From: Streptomyces actinomycinicus
GTDB taxonomy: Bacteria; Actinomycetota; Actinomycetes; Streptomycetales; Streptomycetaceae
DNA: 64,000 nt
Assembly (NCBI RefSeq): GCF_016741775.1
Contig: NZ_JAERRK010000012.1
Location: forward strand, 1 to 64,000
Direction: 5' to 3'
The position numbers and the translations under genes are program-made. The first letter of the stretch is position 1. Every line of letters begins with the position of its first letter. Of this stretch, positions 61,134 through 64,000 are shown one piece after another. The notes beneath the pieces are model-generated. The model saw nothing but the letters and a program-made list of their open reading frames with translations, searched no databases and was not told where the DNA came from.

Positions 61134-61436
61134 CGCGGGGTGCCTCCTGGTGCAGGACGGGTGGTGCGTGAAATGTGCGGGAACGGTGGGGACGGCGCTT
61201 CCGCCGTCTCCAACGGGCGACGCCACGCGGGAGTGCCCGGTTCCCGCACGAAGGTACGTCCGGATCGCCCGCGGGTGTCAGTGGCGGGGCATAGGATTCG
61301 ACGTTGTCCCCCAGACTGTCCGCAGTCGGTCAGCAGCCGGTCGGAAGATCGTCGGCGCCTGCCCGCCCGTCTCCCGACCACCGCCCCGCAACGAGGCGCT
61401 TCGCGCCGCACCTGTTCGATCTCGGAGGCCGAAACC
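61134..61436. other. Divergent spacer between the DUF2252 gene and dnaE
   Basis: About 300 bases with no coding sequence I would support. A -10-like TAGGAT is at 61292-61297 without a clear -35. A small hairpin (GGCGC-TTC-GCGCC, 61395-61407) lies in the probable dnaE leader. Confidence 0.5.
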
Positions 61437-64000
61437 GTGTCAAAGCCGCCCTTCACGCACCTGCACGTCCACACCCAGTACTCGCTGCTGGACGGTGCCG
61501 CGCGGCTCAAGGACATGTTCAACGCCTGCAATGAAATGGGCATGACGCACATCGCCATGTCCGACCACGGCAACCTCCACGGGGCGTACGACTTCTTCCA
61601 CTCCGCGAAGAAGGCCGGAGTCACCCCGATCATCGGGATCGAGGCGTATGTCGCCCCCGAGTCCCGGCGGAACAAGCGCAAGATCCTCTGGGGCCAGCCG
61701 CACCAGAAGCGGGACGACATCTCCGGTTCCGGCGGTTACACCCACAAGACGATGTGGGCCGTGAACAAGACCGGCCTGCACAACCTCTTCCGGCTCTCCT
61801 CCGACGCCTACGCCGAGGGCTGGCTGCAGAAGTGGCCCCGGATGGACAAGGAGACCATCGCGAAGTGGTCCGAGGGCATCGTCGCCTCCACCGGCTGCCC
61901 CTCCGGCGAGGTGCAGACCCGGCTGCGCCTCGGCCACTTCGACGAGGCCCTGAAGGCCGCCGCCGAGTACCAGGACATCTTCGGCAAGGACAAGTACTTC
62001 CTGGAGCTGATGGACCACGGCATCGAGATCGAGCGCCGGGTCCGTGACGGCCTGCTGGAGATCGGCAAGAAGCTCGGCATCCCCCCGCTGGTCACCAACG
62101 ACTCGCACTACACGTACGCGCACGAGGCGGGCGCCCACGACGCCCTGCTGTGCATCCAGACCGGCAAGAACCTCTCCGACCCGGACCGCTTCAAGTTCGA
62201 CGGCACCGGCTACTACCTGAAGTCCACGGACGAGATGTACGCCATCGACTCCTCGGACGCCTGGCAGGAGGGCTGCGCCAACACGCTCCTCGTCGCCGAG
62301 ATGGTGGACACCGACGGCATGTTCGAGAAGCGCGACCTCATGCCCAAGTTCGACATCCCCGAGGGGTACACCGAGGTCACCTGGTTCAAGGAGGAGGTCC
62401 GCCGCGGCATGGAGCGCCGCTACCCGGGCGGCGTCCCCGAGGACCGCCAGAAGCAGGCCGACTACGAGATGGACACCATCATCTCGATGGGCTTCCCCGG
62501 ATACTTCCTCGTGGTCGCCGACTTCATCATGTGGGCCAAGAAGCAGGGCATCGCGGTCGGCCCCGGCCGAGGCTCCGCGGCCGGCTCGATCGTGGCCTAC
62601 GCCATGGGCATCACCGACCTCGACCCCATCCCGCACGGCCTGATCTTCGAGCGGTTCCTCAACCCCGAGCGCATCTCGATGCCCGATGTCGACATCGACT
62701 TCGACGAGCGCAGGCGCGTCGAGGTGATCCGGTACGTGACCGAGAAGTACGGCGCCGACAAGGTCGCCATGATCGGCACGTACGGCACCATCAAGGCCAA
62801 GAACGCGATCAAGGACTCCGCGCGCGTGCTGGGCTACCCGTACGCGATGGGCGACCGCATCACCAAGGCCATGCCCGCCGACGTCCTCGGCAAGGGCATC
62901 CCGCTCTCCGGCATCACCGACTCCAGCCATCCCCGCTACAGCGAGGCCGGCGAGGTCCGCGGGATGTACGAGAACGAGCCGGACGTGAAGAAGGTCATCG
63001 ACACCGCCCGCGGTGTGGAGGGCCTGGTCCGGCAGATGGGTGTGCACGCGGCCGGCGTGATCATGTCCAGCGAGACCATCACCGAGCACGTCCCGGTCTG
63101 GGTCCGGCACACCGACGGCGTGACCATCACGCAGTGGGACTACCCGAGCTGCGAGTCGCTCGGCCTGCTGAAGATGGACTTCCTGGGCCTGCGCAACCTC
63201 ACGATCATGGACGACGCGGTCAAGATGGTGAAGGCCAACAAGGGCCTCGACATCGACCTGCTGTCGCTCCCGCTCGACGACCCCACGACCTTCGAACTGC
63301 TCCAGCGCGGCGACACCCTCGGCGTCTTCCAGTTCGACGGCGGCCCCATGCGGTCCCTGCTGCGGCTGATGAAGCCCGACAACTTCGAAGACATCTCCGC
63401 CGTGTCGGCCCTGTACCGCCCGGGCCCGATGGGCATGAACTCCCACACGAACTACGCGCTGCGCAAGAACGGGCAGCAGGAGATCACGCCGATCCACAAG
63501 GAGCTGGAAGAGCCCCTCAGGGAGGTCCTGGACGTCACCTACGGCCTGATCGTCTACCAGGAGCAGGTGCAGAAGGCCGCCCAGATCATCGCCGGCTACT
63601 CGCTCGGCGAGGCCGACATCCTCCGGCGCGTGATGGGCAAGAAGAAGCCCGAGGAGCTGGAGAAGAACTTCGTCATCTTCCAGGCCGGCGCCCGCAAGAA
63701 CGGCTACAGCGACGAGGCGATCCAGGCGCTCTGGGACGTGCTGGTCCCCTTCGCCGGCTACGCCTTCAACAAGGCGCACTCGGCCGCGTACGGCCTCGTC
63801 TCCTACTGGACGGCGTACCTCAAGGCGAACCACCCCGCCGAGTACATGGCCGCGCTGCTGACCTCCGTCAAGGACGACAAGGACAAGTCCGCGGTCTACC
63901 TCAACGAGTGCCGCCGCATGGGCATCCGGGTGCTCCCGCCGAACGTCAACGAGTCCGAGGCGAACTTCGCCGCCCAGGGCGACGACGTGATCCTCTTCGG
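61437..64000 (+). CDS. dnaE: DNA polymerase III alpha subunit DnaE (5' part, runs off the window)
   Basis: The first 854 codons of the replicative polymerase; the frame is open to the right edge. The N-terminal PHP domain (FTHLHVHTQYSLLDGAARL, residues 6-24, and SDHGNLHGAYDF) has the metal-binding His/Asp residues expected for a proofreading PHP, as in actinobacterial DnaE1. The C-family palm motifs GPGRGSAAGSIVAYAMGITD and MPDVDIDFDERRR are complete, as are QFDGGPMRSLLR and RPGPMGMNSH. The start is GTG at 61437, with CGGAGG upstream. The beta-binding and OB-fold regions would lie outside the window. Confidence 0.97.
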   Translation, partial: MSKPPFTHLHVHTQYSLLDGAARLKDMFNACNEMGMTHIAMSDHGNLHGAYDFFHSAKKAGVTPIIGIEAYVAPESRRNKRKILWGQPHQKRDDISGSGGYTHKTMWAVNKTGLHNLFRLSSDAYAEGWLQKWPRMDKETIAKWSEGIVASTGCPSGEVQTRLRLGHFDEALKAAAEYQDIFGKDKYFLELMDHGIEIERRVRDGLLEIGKKLGIPPLVTNDSHYTYAHEAGAHDALLCIQTGKNLSDPDRFKFDGTGYYLKSTDEMYAIDSSDAWQEGCANTLLVAEMVDTDGMFEKRDLMPKFDIPEGYTEVTWFKEEVRRGMERRYPGGVPEDRQKQADYEMDTIISMGFPGYFLVVADFIMWAKKQGIAVGPGRGSAAGSIVAYAMGITDLDPIPHGLIFERFLNPERISMPDVDIDFDERRRVEVIRYVTEKYGADKVAMIGTYGTIKAKNAIKDSARVLGYPYAMGDRITKAMPADVLGKGIPLSGITDSSHPRYSEAGEVRGMYENEPDVKKVIDTARGVEGLVRQMGVHAAGVIMSSETITEHVPVWVRHTDGVTITQWDYPSCESLGLLKMDFLGLRNLTIMDDAVKMVKANKGLDIDLLSLPLDDPTTFELLQRGDTLGVFQFDGGPMRSLLRLMKPDNFEDISAVSALYRPGPMGMNSHTNYALRKNGQQEITPIHKELEEPLREVLDVTYGLIVYQEQVQKAAQIIAGYSLGEADILRRVMGKKKPEELEKNFVIFQAGARKNGYSDEAIQALWDVLVPFAGYAFNKAHSAAYGLVSYWTAYLKANHPAEYMAALLTSVKDDKDKSAVYLNECRRMGIRVLPPNVNESEANFAAQGDDVILF

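Overview
This window is a stretch of Streptomyces-type chromosome. The evidence is very high GC, strong third-position GC bias, many GTG and some TTG starts, and a dcw cell-division cluster of actinomycete type: rsmH, ftsL, ftsI, murE, murF, mraY, murD, ftsW, murG, ftsQ, ftsZ, pgeF, yggS, sepF, yggT, divIVA. A translational T-box precedes ileS, as in other actinobacteria. I see no insertion sequence, prophage, plasmid or CRISPR signature. Gene order is that of a conserved core region, not an island.

Layout. 1-2.3 kb: iron storage and release (bfd, bfr) with a candidate iron box, a small molybdopterin oxidoreductase, and a His-rich membrane protein behind a CsoR-like palindrome. 2.3-5.3 kb: endonuclease IV, a tandem-repeat spacer and a PASTA Ser/Thr kinase. 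5.5-7.8 kb: thiO-thiS-thiG under a TPP riboswitch. 7.9-12.8 kb: a small conserved protein, an FAD reductase, an Rv2175c-like DNA-binding protein, thiE, metF and a Tyr/Gln/Gly-rich membrane protein. 12.8-19.1 kb (minus strand): a phytoene-dehydrogenase-like oxidoreductase, a DUF4126 protein, a TetR regulator, a YhgE/Pip membrane protein and a degenerate ABC ATPase. 19.2-21.3 kb: a HEPN-domain protein, a methyltransferase and a DUF3040 protein. 21.4-27.1 kb (minus strand): the moxR-DUF58-transglutaminase operon and a beta carbonic anhydrase.

27.2-45.3 kb is the dcw cluster, all on the plus strand, mostly with overlapping stop/start codons, no mraZ, and a strong terminator after divIVA. Between divIVA and the convergent ileS lies a tRNA-like element closed by a long inverted repeat. 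45.7-49.1 kb: ileS, encoding a type-2 IleRS whose HIGH motif reads GAHH, with its T-box. 49.4-52.6 kb: a histone-tail/DksA fusion, lspA, an RluD-type pseudouridine synthase and a GNAT protein. 52.8-61.1 kb: a Na+/H+ antiporter, an MscS channel, a dienelactone-hydrolase-like protein, a PhoD phosphatase, a membrane-anchored DsbA-like protein, a membrane protein and a DUF2252 protein. The 5' part of dnaE runs off the right edge.

The most distinctive points are the tRNA-like locus, the altered IleRS signature motif, the HEPN protein with an intact RX4H motif, the ABC ATPase lacking its Walker A lysine, the H1-tailed DksA protein, and several clear palindromic operators whose regulators are not obvious. 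All functional calls come from reading the translated sequence. No database search was run.
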